From Legionella antarctica (GTDB taxonomy: Bacteria; Pseudomonadota; Gammaproteobacteria; Legionellales; Legionellaceae), in NCBI RefSeq assembly GCF_011764505.1, contig NZ_AP022839.1, positions 186,001 through 250,000 of the forward strand: a stretch of 64,000 nt of DNA, in the 5' to 3' direction. The notes under the pieces were generated by a model. That model had not been told where the DNA came from and ran no database searches. It saw nothing but the letters and a program-made list of their open reading frames with translations. Of the stretch, positions 55,184 to 64,000 are shown one piece after another (position 1 is the stretch's first letter; every line of letters begins with the position of its first letter). Made by a program: the position numbers and the translations under genes.

Positions 55184-55297
55184 TTATTTTTTATGTTTGA
55201 GCCGTTCAGAATAAATCTTTTGACGTACAGCGAACAAGCCCAGGGAGTGTTCAAAAATAATAAGATCATGTTTTTTCAGTGAATTAATCTGTACACC
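55184..55297 (-). pseudogene. C-terminal remnant of an unidentified protein
   Basis: A 37-codon frame after an in-frame stop reads KKHDLIIFEHSLGLFAVRQK followed by a Lys/Arg-rich end. It has protein-like composition. It is separated from the other remnant by 16 bp and is in another frame register, so it may belong to a different inserted gene. Confidence 0.35.
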
Positions 55298-55409
55298 TTA
55301 CGAACTGTGCATATGGCGCACTCCGTAGGGCCGTTAGATTTTACGAGGATCGTTCAGTAACAAGCCACGGCACGTTGAGATTTTGAGCCACATGATAGAC
55401 TCCTAATGC

Positions 55410-56006
55410 TTATGAAGGTCCAGAATGTTCATCATTTATTTTCTCGCCCGGACATTTCTCGTTCGGCCAAGGATTTGTAGTAATATTAAGCTTCTCAAGT
55501 AGTGATTTGCGCAACGCTCTGCTTGTAGTTGCGGTTGCTCCGGACCAAAAACCAGTGACGCATGTAGTGGTGTCACATCCCCCTCCAAACGTCACAAAAT
55601 TCTGATCATGATTGATTTTACAGCTGCATATCGCTTTCTTTTTATTCATGGGATTGATAGTACATGGGGCATCAAGACAATCCGTCCATGGTTTGCCACG
55701 TGGGCAACTCATGCTTTTCCTGTTGTTAAATTGCTTGAATGAAAAAGTTGATGTCAGGTGTTTTATTTTAAAGCCTCCTTTTTGAGGCACACGTTTTGCA
55801 CACGTTTGATAGCCGACACTGTCTCCTGTCTCAATGACGCAAGAACAAATAGCATAGTCTGGGTGTCTTGGATCAGGAATACACGGAGCGGAAGTACAAA
55901 GAGCATACTCTTGGGAACAGATAATGGGCGAAGCCTTCGAGACGGCATGCGCAGTAACAGTAAAAAAGGCTAATATTAAAAATAACATCAAATAACGACT
56001 GTTCAT
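55410..56006 (-). CDS. Secreted Cys-rich protein with duplicated module
   Basis: 198 aa. A signal peptide (MNSRYLMLFLILAFFTVTAHA) is followed by two copies of a Cys module of the form C-x(n)-C-x(3-4)-APC ... AICSC. The first is around LCTSAPCIPDPRHPDYAICSC; the second around DCLDAPCTINPMNKKKAICSC. Both are followed by a later Cys. The even distribution of Cys suggests disulfides, made by the periplasmic DsbA system. I do not recognise the family. It is 54 nt upstream of the pyk stop, separated from tkt-gap-pgk-pyk by its position at the end of that operon, and could be co-transcribed. Confidence 0.7.
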   Translation of the reverse strand: MNSRYLMLFLILAFFTVTAHAVSKASPIICSQEYALCTSAPCIPDPRHPDYAICSCVIETGDSVGYQTCAKRVPQKGGFKIKHLTSTFSFKQFNNRKSMSCPRGKPWTDCLDAPCTINPMNKKKAICSCKINHDQNFVTFGGGCDTTTCVTGFWSGATATTSRALRKSLLEKLNITTNPWPNEKCPGEKINDEHSGPS

Positions 56007-56060
56007 TTTTGCGTCCTTGTCACAAATTACCGCAGGGTTTCAACGCCTGCATAAGCAAGT

Positions 56061-57488
56061 CTACTTCTCTATCTTAATAATTTCCATGGAGTTGGTTCCT
56101 CCCGGGGTTCCTATTTGTCTGCCTCGAGTTAAAAGAACATAACCTGGTTCTTCTAGATGGCCTGAATTTACCAATTCAGCAATGATTTGTTGATGCAAAT
56201 CTTGGACCTTAAATTCATGATAGTTCATGTATATCGGGAACACATTATTGACCAGACTCAGCCGTCCTATAGTTCGTTTATTAGCTGATAAGGCAAAAAT
56301 AGGGACGGTACTGTGCTGTCTTGAGACCCATAGGGCAGTATCACCTGACTCAGTAAGAGTGATTATGGCTTGAATAGGAAAATGATTGGCTGCATGCATC
56401 GTGGCCATTGCAATCGCCTGATCTGCACGCTTAAAATGCTGGGTTTGCGAATCGGAATCATAGAAAAAACTGGCATGCTTTTCGGCGCTCAGGCATATTT
56501 TATTTACCATAGTAATTACTTTCACAGGAAAAAGGCCACTCGCTGTTTCTGCAGAAAGCATAACGGCATCTGTACCGTCGAGGATTGCATTAGCCACATC
56601 AGAAACCTCTGCACGAGTAGGTTGCGGATTATTGATCATGGACTCCATCATTTGAGTTGCAGTAATCACCACCTTATCGAGCAGACGGGTTTGTTCTATA
56701 ATATGTTTTTGGATCGCAGGAACTTCCGCCGCACCAACCTCTACTCCTAGATCACCACGAGCTACCATTATTGCATCGGCTTCATGAATAATTTCAGTCA
56801 GGTGTTCAAGAGCTTCTGTCCGCTCAATTTTAGCAATGATAGGCGTTCTTTTTGCCCCAAATTCATCCATCAAGGATCGTGCATGGCGAATATCCGCAGC
56901 ATCTTTTACAAAAGATAAACTGATGTAGTCGACTTCTGCTTCGACTGCGGTGCGCATATCCTGAATATCTTTATCAGTTAATGCTCTCGCGGCAAGTCCG
57001 CCTCCTTTTCTGTTTAATCCCTTGAGATCGGTTAATACACCACCTTCGATAACTCTACAGTGAATTTTAGAAGCAATAATTTGGATGACTTCCAATTCAA
57101 TTACTCCATCATTGAGTAGCAGATAATCACCCACCGAAAGCTCATTAGCCAGGTTGGGGTAGGCTACCGAAACTGCCTGGAGATCGCCAAGTGCATTAGT
57201 GGACGAGCAATCAAGAATAAAAGATTGACCATCTATCAAAGTGATTGATTTATTTTTGAAACGCCCTATTCGAATTTTAGGACCTTGTAAGTCAGCCATA
57301 ACAGCAAGGGGATGATTTAACTCTTCAGCAATTTTTCGTACTAATGCAATCAGTTCAATCGCTGAAGAGTCAGCATGAGAAAAATTAATTCGCACCACAT
57401 CGACCCCTGCACTGAGCATAGCGCGCAGCGTTACGGGGTCATTACTGGTTGGACCTAATGTAGCAACTATCTTAGTTCGACGTAACAT
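56061..57488 (-). CDS. pyk: Pyruvate kinase
   Basis: 475 aa. It converts phosphoenolpyruvate and ADP to pyruvate and ATP. Seen: [35 protein letters not shown] and [11 protein letters not shown]. The start [12 protein letters not shown] is inside the last 17 nt of pgk. A longer frame to 57629 would add 47 residues that are only pgk read in another frame. It is the last gene of tkt-gap-pgk-pyk. Confidence 0.96.
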   Translation of the reverse strand: MLRRTKIVATLGPTSNDPVTLRAMLSAGVDVVRINFSHADSSAIELIALVRKIAEELNHPLAVMADLQGPKIRIGRFKNKSITLIDGQSFILDCSSTNALGDLQAVSVAYPNLANELSVGDYLLLNDGVIELEVIQIIASKIHCRVIEGGVLTDLKGLNRKGGGLAARALTDKDIQDMRTAVEAEVDYISLSFVKDAADIRHARSLMDEFGAKRTPIIAKIERTEALEHLTEIIHEADAIMVARGDLGVEVGAAEVPAIQKHIIEQTRLLDKVVITATQMMESMINNPQPTRAEVSDVANAILDGTDAVMLSAETASGLFPVKVITMVNKICLSAEKHASFFYDSDSQTQHFKRADQAIAMATMHAANHFPIQAIITLTESGDTALWVSRQHSTVPIFALSANKRTIGRLSLVNNVFPIYMNYHEFKVQDLHQQIIAELVNSGHLEEPGYVLLTRGRQIGTPGGTNSMEIIKIEK

Positions 57489-58662
57489 CTTTAGCTCGCT
57501 CCTGCAAAATGGCGACTGCTGGCAAGGATTTTCCTTCCAAAAACTCCAGAAACGCCCCACCTCCTGTGGAAATATAAGAAATTTGCTGATTAAGATCATA
57601 AAGATCAACAGCAGCCAAGGTATCGCCACCTCCTGCTATGGAGAATGCATCACTTTCAGCGATTGCAATGGCCAGGGCTCGAGTTCCATAGGCAAATTGC
57701 GCAAACTCAAATACACCTACTGGTCCATTCCAAATAATGGTTTTAGCCAAATCGATGATGTCGACATAGTCACTAATTGTAACTGGCCCTATATCAAGAA
57801 TCATATCGTCAATTGCTACATTTGCCAAAGACTTATTAAAAGCAGGGCAGTATTCATTAAACGTTTTACCTACAACAACGTCTGACGGCAGGGGAATATG
57901 ACAGCCTTTTTCTTTAGCCAAGGCAAGTATCGCTCGCGCCTCGTCTAATAACTCGGGCTCAAAAAGAGAAACACCAACTTCAAAACCTTGGGCTTTGAGA
58001 AACGTGTTGGCAATACCACCGCCTGGAATCAGGTAGTCAACCTTACCCACTAATTGTTTTAACAAACTGAGTTTGGATGAAACCTTTGCTCCACCAACGA
58101 TGGCTACGATGGGTTTTTGGGGATTTTTCAGAACGTGTTGCAAGGCATCAAGTTCTCTTATCAATAAGGGACCCGCCACTGCTACTGGCGCATATTGGGC
58201 AACCCCATAAGTCGATGCTTGAGCTCTATGAGCGGTACCGAAAGCATCCATAACAAAAAAATCACACAACCTGGCCAGTTTTTTGGCAAGAGTGGGGTCA
58301 TTATTTTTTTCACCGATATTAAAACGCACGTTCTCACAAATAACTAATTCGCCGGGTTTTACTTCTATGCCGTCAAGGTACTCAGTAACAAAACGTACAG
58401 GATAATTCAGATTTTGTTTTAAATAATCGGCAACCGGCTGCAAAGATAAACGGCTTTCAGAAGTGCCCTCTTCTGGACGGCCAAGGTGCGAAAGTACCAT
58501 AACTGCCGCCCCAGCATCCAAAGCTGCCTGCAGGGTAGGTAATGCTGCTTGCAGTCTTTGGTCACTGGTTATCATCCCATCTTTAATTGGGACATTTAAA
58601 TCTTCGCGAATTAAAACCCTTTTGCCTTTCAGGTCTACATCACTCATCTTAATAAGATTCAT
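57472..58662 (-). CDS. pgk: Phosphoglycerate kinase
   Basis: 396 aa. Seen: [26 protein letters not shown] and the nucleotide-binding GGAKVSSKL plus [13 protein letters not shown]. It makes ATP from 1,3-bisphosphoglycerate. It overlaps pyk by 17 nt and lies 10 nt after gap. Confidence 0.97.
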   Translation of the reverse strand: MNLIKMSDVDLKGKRVLIREDLNVPIKDGMITSDQRLQAALPTLQAALDAGAAVMVLSHLGRPEEGTSESRLSLQPVADYLKQNLNYPVRFVTEYLDGIEVKPGELVICENVRFNIGEKNNDPTLAKKLARLCDFFVMDAFGTAHRAQASTYGVAQYAPVAVAGPLLIRELDALQHVLKNPQKPIVAIVGGAKVSSKLSLLKQLVGKVDYLIPGGGIANTFLKAQGFEVGVSLFEPELLDEARAILALAKEKGCHIPLPSDVVVGKTFNEYCPAFNKSLANVAIDDMILDIGPVTISDYVDIIDLAKTIIWNGPVGVFEFAQFAYGTRALAIAIAESDAFSIAGGGDTLAAVDLYDLNQQISYISTGGGAFLEFLEGKSLPAVAILQERAKDVTSN

Positions 58663-58672
58663 GGACTATCCC

Positions 58673-59665
58673 TTAACAATTCATCATTTGTTGTGCCGTA
58701 TCAATCATACGATTAGAAAAACCCCATTCGTTATCATACCATGCCACAACTTTTACCAAATTACCCAAAACCTTAGTTTGAGTCGCATCAAAAATAGCTG
58801 AGGCAGGGTTATGATTAAAATCACAAGAAACCAAAGGATCCTCGTTAATTTGTAAGATGCCGCTTTTTGCCTTTCGTACCAAATCATTAACTTCGGCTAC
58901 TGTTGTTTCTCGTTGGGCTGTAAACGTTAAATCAATTACAGATACATTAAGAACAGGTACGCGCATGGCAAATCCATCAAGTTTTCCTGCTAACTCAGGT
59001 AACACAAGACCTACAGCAGAGGCTGCACCGGTTTTAGTAGGGATGATAGACTGGGTTGCGGAACGGGCACGACGTAAATCCTCATGACTGCCGTCCAGTA
59101 ACATTTGATCATTAGTATAAGCATGAACCGTATTGAGCAAACCATACTTAATACCCAAGGCGTCATTAAGTGGCTTCACCACTGGGGCCAGACAATTTGT
59201 GGTACAAGAAGCATTGGAAACAATGATGTCAGAATTTTTGAGTACGGAGTGGTTGACGCCATAAACTATTGTAGCATCAACCCCTTTTCCAGGAGCTGAA
59301 ATTAATACTTTCTTGGCACCCGCAGTAATATGCTGCATGGCTGACTCTCGATCAGTAAAAAAACCGGTACACTCTAAAACCAGATCAATATTAAGTTCTT
59401 TCCAGGGCAGGTTTTTAGGATCACGATGGGCCAGAACTTGAATACCATGCCCATCAACAATCAGCATATTACCTTCGATACTGACCTCAGATGCAAAAGA
59501 ACCATGAGTTGAATCATAGCGGGTAAGGTGGGCCGTTACATCGGTACCCGAAAGGTCATTTATTGCAACAATTTCAAACTCATTTTGTCTGTTGGTTTCA
59601 AAAATCGATCTTAAAATGCAACGACCAATCCGGCCATAGCCATTAATTGCGACTCGTATTGCCAT
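58673..59665 (-). CDS. gap: Glyceraldehyde-3-phosphate dehydrogenase
   Basis: 330 aa. NAD-binding [13 protein letters not shown]. Catalytic Cys in [13 protein letters not shown]-terminal [11 protein letters not shown]. The Asp-Leu of [10 protein letters not shown] fits NAD specificity. It is between tkt and pgk in the same operon. Confidence 0.97.
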   Translation of the reverse strand: MAIRVAINGYGRIGRCILRSIFETNRQNEFEIVAINDLSGTDVTAHLTRYDSTHGSFASEVSIEGNMLIVDGHGIQVLAHRDPKNLPWKELNIDLVLECTGFFTDRESAMQHITAGAKKVLISAPGKGVDATIVYGVNHSVLKNSDIIVSNASCTTNCLAPVVKPLNDALGIKYGLLNTVHAYTNDQMLLDGSHEDLRRARSATQSIIPTKTGAASAVGLVLPELAGKLDGFAMRVPVLNVSVIDLTFTAQRETTVAEVNDLVRKAKSGILQINEDPLVSCDFNHNPASAIFDATQTKVLGNLVKVVAWYDNEWGFSNRMIDTAQQMMNC

Positions 59666-59725
59666 AGTACTTCTCCGAGTTAAGGTGTTCTCGCTATCTT
59701 GTTATAACTTACAAAGTTTAGCGCG

Positions 59726-61732
59726 TTACACAAGGGTTTGTTTAGTTAATACATCCAGGGTATGAATTATTTTTTCTACAGTAATTCCTAAAAAGTTAAA
59801 TGCATGGTCAGCCGGGGCTGAGACGCCAAAACAGTCTAAACCGATTACTGCACCGTCCAAGCCAACAAATTGATACCAATAGGCGCTACTGGCAGCTTCG
59901 ATTGCTATGCGTATGCGAACGTTTTCTGGTAATACTTGATTCCTGTAAGCATGGTCTTGCGCCAGGAATCGTTCCCCACAAGGCATGGAAACGACTCGAA
60001 CTTTTAGTCCATGGGATTTACCCTGTTCTGCAGCAGCAATTGCCAATTGCACCTCAGAACCGGTTGAGATGAGGATAGCATCAGGTTTGCCATCACAATC
60101 AACTATAATATACCCGCCTTTTTTAATTAATTCAGCAGAATCTGAGTGGTGTGGCAAGGCAGGTAAATTTTGTCTTGAAAGTAATAATGAACTGGGGCCA
60201 TTATGATGTTCCAGAGCCTGTTGCCACGCAACGGCGGTTTCCAGCAAATCAGCAGGCCGCCATACAGTCATGCTAGGCGTCATTCGTAACATCGCAGCAT
60301 GCTCTATAGGTTGATGAGTTGGACCATCTTCCCCCAAGCCAATTGAATCATGAGTAAATACATAAATGACTCGCTGCTTCATCAAGGCACTCAGACGCAC
60401 CGCATTACGTGCGTAATCAGCAAAAACCAGAAAGGTTCCACCGTAAGGAATAAATCCCCCATGAACTGCCAATCCATTCATTATTGCTGCCATACCAAAT
60501 TCGCGCACGCCATAATAAAGATAATTACCAGAAAAGTCGTTGGGGGAAATGGCTTTGCTACCCGACCAGTCTGTGTTATTGGAACCTGTAAGATCGGCTG
60601 ACCCGCCAAACATTTCCGGCAATAAATTGGCGAAATGCTCAATGCATTGTTGAGAGGCTTTACGGGTGGCAATGGCTTTGTCTCTACTGAGACATTGTTT
60701 TAAGAAAGAGGCGGTCTTTTCATGCCAATTATCAGGCAGATCCCCGTTAATGCGCCGTAAAAACTCATAGTTTTTTTCAGGATAAAGCTGTTGGTACTTC
60801 TGTTGCAGCGTCAACCATTCCTGCTCCTCCTTTTCCCCTTGTTTTACGTGATTCCATTGTTGATAAATGGTATCAGGAATTTCAAAAGGAGCATGCTGCC
60901 AGTTAAAAAACTCACGAACTTTAGTGATATCATCAGCACTTAAGGGGGAGCCGTGTGATTTCTCACTACCAGCAACAGAGGAACCTAATCCAATGACGGT
61001 CTTACAGATGATTAAACTTGGTTGAGTGGTGTTAGAGCGAGCTTTAATGATGGCTTGCTCTATAGCATCCATATCATGGCCGTTTATTGCATCAATGACT
61101 TGCCAGTTATAGGCCCTAAAACGAGAGGCCGTATCATCGGTAAACCAGGATTCAACTTTGCCATCAATTGAAATACCATTGTCATCGTAAAAAACAATCA
61201 GTTTGCCCAAGCCTAAAGTACCCGCCAGGGAACAGGCTTCGTGAGAAATACCTTCCATCAGGCAACCATCACCAACAAAAGCATAAGTATGATGGTCTAC
61301 TAAATGAACCTCATCGCGATTGTATTGGCTGGCAAGAATTTGTTCTGCAAGGGCCATGCCTACTGAATTTGCCAAACCCTGACCCAAAGGGCCGGTAGTC
61401 GTTTCAACGCCAGGTGCATGTCCCCGCTCGGGGTGGCCTGGTGTTTTAGAGTGGAGTTGACGAAAGTTTTTTAGTTCCTCAATAGTTAAATCATAACCAG
61501 TCAAATGTAGTAAGGAATAGAGCAGCATTGAACCATGACCATTCGATAATACAAAACGGTCTCTGTTAAACCAATAAGGGTTTTTAGGATTGAATTTTAA
61601 GAATTTTTTCCATAGCACGGTAGCTATGTCTGCCATACCCAAAGGCATTCCTGGATGACCAGATTGAGCCTGATTAACCGCATCAATACTTAATATGCGC
61701 AAGGTATTGGCTAATTCTTTAGAAAGATTCAT
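59726..61732 (-). CDS. tkt: Transketolase
   Basis: 668 aa (E. coli 663). Seen: TPP/Mg motif GDGCLMEGISHEACSLAG, the family stretch SGHPGMPLGMADIA, and GLGEDGPTHQPIEH. It links the pentose-phosphate pathway to glycolysis. It is the first gene of the tkt-gap-pgk-pyk operon, which lies divergently from the membrane-protein gene at 61978. Confidence 0.97.
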   Translation of the reverse strand: MNLSKELANTLRILSIDAVNQAQSGHPGMPLGMADIATVLWKKFLKFNPKNPYWFNRDRFVLSNGHGSMLLYSLLHLTGYDLTIEELKNFRQLHSKTPGHPERGHAPGVETTTGPLGQGLANSVGMALAEQILASQYNRDEVHLVDHHTYAFVGDGCLMEGISHEACSLAGTLGLGKLIVFYDDNGISIDGKVESWFTDDTASRFRAYNWQVIDAINGHDMDAIEQAIIKARSNTTQPSLIICKTVIGLGSSVAGSEKSHGSPLSADDITKVREFFNWQHAPFEIPDTIYQQWNHVKQGEKEEQEWLTLQQKYQQLYPEKNYEFLRRINGDLPDNWHEKTASFLKQCLSRDKAIATRKASQQCIEHFANLLPEMFGGSADLTGSNNTDWSGSKAISPNDFSGNYLYYGVREFGMAAIMNGLAVHGGFIPYGGTFLVFADYARNAVRLSALMKQRVIYVFTHDSIGLGEDGPTHQPIEHAAMLRMTPSMTVWRPADLLETAVAWQQALEHHNGPSSLLLSRQNLPALPHHSDSAELIKKGGYIIVDCDGKPDAILISTGSEVQLAIAAAEQGKSHGLKVRVVSMPCGERFLAQDHAYRNQVLPENVRIRIAIEAASSAYWYQFVGLDGAVIGLDCFGVSAPADHAFNFLGITVEKIIHTLDVLTKQTLV

Positions 61733-61977
61733 GCATACTCTTCTACTTTTAAAATAAGGGGCTATTGTCTCTCAGAAGGCATAAATCAGCAAGAAACAGT
61801 TTGACTTTACTCACGACCAATGTAAATTTTATAGCGTAATGTTTATAAAATTTTACTTTTTGTTTACTTTTTGCCATAATGCCGTGGTTTTTTAACTTCA
61901 AAGTTGAAACTGGGGTTTACGGACAGCAAATCTAGAACACAAATAAATTGATATCCCAAGAATAAGTTTAGGAAATC

Positions 61978-63300
61978 ATGACGGCAGTTATTAAACATTT
62001 ACGAATCAATTTTGTTCAACTGCCTTATCCTGCAGCGGAGCACTCATTAAATTGGACCTTTGGTACCAGCATTAAAAAGCTAGGACCTGATTTTTATTCC
62101 AAAATAGTCACTAATCATCTCATGTTGAATTTGGAATACAGTATCTTATGCACTCAATTAAGACATAGTTTCTCTTTTCCTGAGCAAATCAGTCGGGATC
62201 AAGTCATTGAGCAGTTAACCGCAGCATTAATGCTTGCTGAATTATTAGAACATGTTTATTTACGTTATCTGATTGTTCCCCGAGAAGCGGCACGTCTCCG
62301 CAGACATCAGGAAGTGTACCGTAGTTTATTAACAGACATGGGCGAATATAGCTTTACGCCTCAACCGATTGCCTGCATCAATGTAGGCTTATCTTTGTCC
62401 CAGAAAGTACGAGAAGAAACCGCCCTGCTCAACTGGGTTAGACTGTTGTTAACCCGCATGAAACGAGTTTTGAATCTTCTTGATAAGGTTGGAACAGGTT
62501 CAGAAACCTATCGACGCTTTGTAGGTCTGTTGGATAAATATACTAATCCTTTCTTTGCTTATATGACTTGGTGCTTTTTTCTGCCACGATTTCTAACTAA
62601 TCTTATTGTCATCTCCAAACATACACCTGCCTGGCCCTGGATGGAAGATGAGGAAAAAGAGCTGGATTGGTGGACTCGCCTGGTAGCACAATTAAAACGG
62701 CGTTGGTTTGACTTGGGTAATGACAGTGTCTGGATTACCATTGGATTATTAAACTGCTTTGTTTTTGTTGGCGTTTGGGCTCCTGTTGCTGTGTATGCAT
62801 CCTTATTTGCTTTTGCTTTTGATGTAGTTAACTGCAGTGTGCGTGCGTATATTGAATTAAATCGAATAGTTAAACTACAAGATGAGTATAGGCAACTGTT
62901 ACAACAAGAACAGAACCCTGAAAACATAAAAGCAATCAAGGATTATCAGCACTTCATCACCCTGCGCCTGGAGTATGAAAAAATGCGCTTAGGATTGGCA
63001 GTAGCCAATCAAATGGCGGTCTTTACTGTCATGTGTTTTGCTATCCCGCTTTTGGTAACCAACCCCGTAATTCCCTTAATTGGGGCTTTGCTATTAATTG
63101 CGATTTGGGTGGTCTGCTATTCCTTGACCCAATTCGTAGAGACATACAGACCCAATGATACAGTAGAAAAACCGTCCAATATTGCTACATTGGGGTTTTT
63201 TGCTGCGAAACCTAAAGAAGCCTCAGCCTTGCCTACTCAGCAAAAATCAACCCCCGAAGAAGACTATTCCGAGTTGAAAGAGTATTCATTCTGTTTCTAA
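61978..63300 (+). CDS. Polytopic membrane protein, effector-like tail
   Basis: 440 aa, unrecognised family. Hydrophobic segments around 188-205 (FFAYMTWCFFLPRFLTNLIV), 250-285 (WITIGLLNCFVFVGVWAPVA and the following) and 345-385 (MAVFTVMCFAIPLLVT and GALLLIAIWVVCYSL). A Trp/acidic stretch (WPWMEDEEKELDWW) and a charged helix lie between them. The C terminus carries an acidic patch (TPEEDYSELKEYSFCF), as in many Dot/Icm substrates. Secretion is only inferred. Divergent from tkt and 65 nt before prlC. Confidence 0.6.
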   Translation: MTAVIKHLRINFVQLPYPAAEHSLNWTFGTSIKKLGPDFYSKIVTNHLMLNLEYSILCTQLRHSFSFPEQISRDQVIEQLTAALMLAELLEHVYLRYLIVPREAARLRRHQEVYRSLLTDMGEYSFTPQPIACINVGLSLSQKVREETALLNWVRLLLTRMKRVLNLLDKVGTGSETYRRFVGLLDKYTNPFFAYMTWCFFLPRFLTNLIVISKHTPAWPWMEDEEKELDWWTRLVAQLKRRWFDLGNDSVWITIGLLNCFVFVGVWAPVAVYASLFAFAFDVVNCSVRAYIELNRIVKLQDEYRQLLQQEQNPENIKAIKDYQHFITLRLEYEKMRLGLAVANQMAVFTVMCFAIPLLVTNPVIPLIGALLLIAIWVVCYSLTQFVETYRPNDTVEKPSNIATLGFFAAKPKEASALPTQQKSTPEEDYSELKEYSFCF

Positions 63301-63365
63301 AGTTATAGAGCCATTATCAATTGAATGTTATGCTTTAATTATACATTCATTTCAGAAGGTGTAAC

Positions 63366-64000
63366 ATGTTAGCAACTATTGGATTACCCCAATTCAGCCA
63401 TATTGATATCAATGGATTCAAGGCTCATCTGGAAGCCATGTTGGAATATCATTTAGCACAAATTCAACGATTAATCAGCGAAAACCATTATTATACCTGG
63501 GATAATTTAATGTATCCTTTGGATGATTTAGCTGACGAGCTTGAGCGCTTTTGGTCTCCCATGTCTCATTTGCATGGAGTTATGGATTCGCCCGCATTGC
63601 GAGAGTGTTACGATGCTTGCCTTCCCTTATTATCTGCCTATGAGGCGGCAATTGGCCATAACCATCAATTGTACGAGGCAATCAGATCGATTGACACGGA
63701 GCACTTGGAGCCAGCACAGCAAAAAATTATTGCAGATAACATTCGTGATTTTGAATTATCTGGAGTTGGCCTGTCCAAAGAGGATAAAAAACGATTTGAA
63801 GCCATTCAAGCCCGTTTAGATGAATTATCAAATCAATTTAGCAATAACATTCTTGATGCCACTCAAGCCTTTACCTTGCATATTACCGACCCTGAACGTT
63901 TGCAAGGACTACCTGAGCATGCTTTAAACACAGCAAAAACACTGGCTGTTGAAAAGGGCTTGCCAGGGCATGAGTTAACTCTTGAGTTTCCTTGCTATCA
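63366..64000 (+). CDS. prlC: Oligopeptidase A, N-terminal part (cut by window end)
   Basis: The first ~211 residues of an M3-family zinc metallopeptidase. The frame starts MLATIGLPQFSHIDINGFKA and includes WDNLMYPLDDLADELERFWS and KEDKKRFEAIQARLDELSNQ. These match the N-terminal half of PrlC/OpdA, which degrades peptides, including signal-peptide fragments. The HExxH zinc site lies beyond the window. AAGG lies 7 nt before the ATG. Confidence 0.9.
   Translation, partial: MLATIGLPQFSHIDINGFKAHLEAMLEYHLAQIQRLISENHYYTWDNLMYPLDDLADELERFWSPMSHLHGVMDSPALRECYDACLPLLSAYEAAIGHNHQLYEAIRSIDTEHLEPAQQKIIADNIRDFELSGVGLSKEDKKRFEAIQARLDELSNQFSNNILDATQAFTLHITDPERLQGLPEHALNTAKTLAVEKGLPGHELTLEFPCY

Larger units (their letters stand above)
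55008..55409. other. 402-bp gene graveyard
   Basis: No intact gene. Two minus-strand frames with protein-like C-terminal ends are entered separately. A further fragment about 55300-55390 has similarly coding-like composition (e.g. VAQNLNVPWLVTERSS in one frame, ALRSAPYAQFVRC in another). The mixture of frames points to decay of one or more inserted genes. Confidence 0.5.

Noticed and set aside
57489..57629. Longer pyruvate kinase with 47 extra N-terminal residues
   Set aside because: Those codons are the end of pgk in another frame. [12 protein letters not shown] matches the family start.
1..64000. tRNA, rRNA or CRISPR array anywhere in the window
   Set aside because: No cloverleaf-like T-loop plus CCA context, no rRNA-like blocks and no regularly spaced repeats were seen on reading both strands.

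Overview
The window comes from a Legionella-type gammaproteobacterium. The gene content and order (rnr/rlmB/rpiA, polA, a tandem-GNAT VipF-like protein, gcvTHPAPB, dsbA/cytochrome c4/engB, mmsAB, a SidP-like CX5R phosphatase, dapB, a ProQ/FinO protein like RocC, tkt-gap-pgk-pyk, prlC) match what I recall of the early part of the L. pneumophila chromosome. Several loci carry other cargo, so a non-pneumophila species is likely. This is judged from memory of the families, not from a search.

Layout. 1-4.6 kb: rnr (3' part), rlmB, rpiA, a HAD 5'-nucleotidase and a single-domain response regulator. 4.7-8.5 kb: lpxD-like and polA, translationally coupled on the minus strand. 8.5-15.6 kb: a gene graveyard, a second response regulator, an aminotransferase with a coiled-coil tail, a PAS hybrid kinase, an ArgR-type regulator, and an ATP-grasp/TTL-like gene interrupted at a G9 tract. 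15.6-17.5 kb: gene remnants and an IS3-family element. 17.7-25.7 kb: ketosynthase, VipF-like acetyltransferase, periplasmic msrA/msrB, CDP-alcohol phosphotransferase, photolyase, purine permease, DUF155 membrane protein. 25.8-29.4 kb: XRE-like protein, a palindromic MITE with an intact 8-bp target duplication, an EAL-HDOD protein, and a PP2C-like protein whose conserved blocks are in a non-canonical order. 29.6-34.3 kb: the glycine-cleavage operon with a YciI gene inserted. 34.4-40.8 kb: DUF3592, an IcmL-like protein, a candidate small RNA, a fused-permease ABC transporter, dsbA, cytochrome c4, engB. 40.8-42.4 kb: a repeat element and a Fic protein. 42.5-48 kb: valine/propionate-type catabolic operon mmsA-mmsB-acs-akr behind a dodecin-like gene. 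48.1-56 kb: SidP-like effector, dapB, RocC-like ProQ, a 3D-domain cell-wall protein, a kinase-like protein, gene fragments, and a Cys-rich secreted protein. 56-61.7 kb: tkt-gap-pgk-pyk operon. 61.9-64 kb: a membrane protein and the start of prlC.

Housekeeping operons alternate with host-interaction candidates (VipF-like, PP2C-like, Fic, SidP-like, kinase-like, the 440-aa membrane protein) and decayed remnants. Those remnants lie mainly in the larger intergenic gaps. The most unusual single feature is the rearranged PP2C-like protein at 27.9-29.4 kb. The candidate sRNA (35.46-35.60 kb), the MITE (26.2-26.4 kb), the G9-interrupted gene (15.04 kb) and the altered proofreading site of PolA are the next best leads. 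I saw no tRNA, rRNA or CRISPR array.
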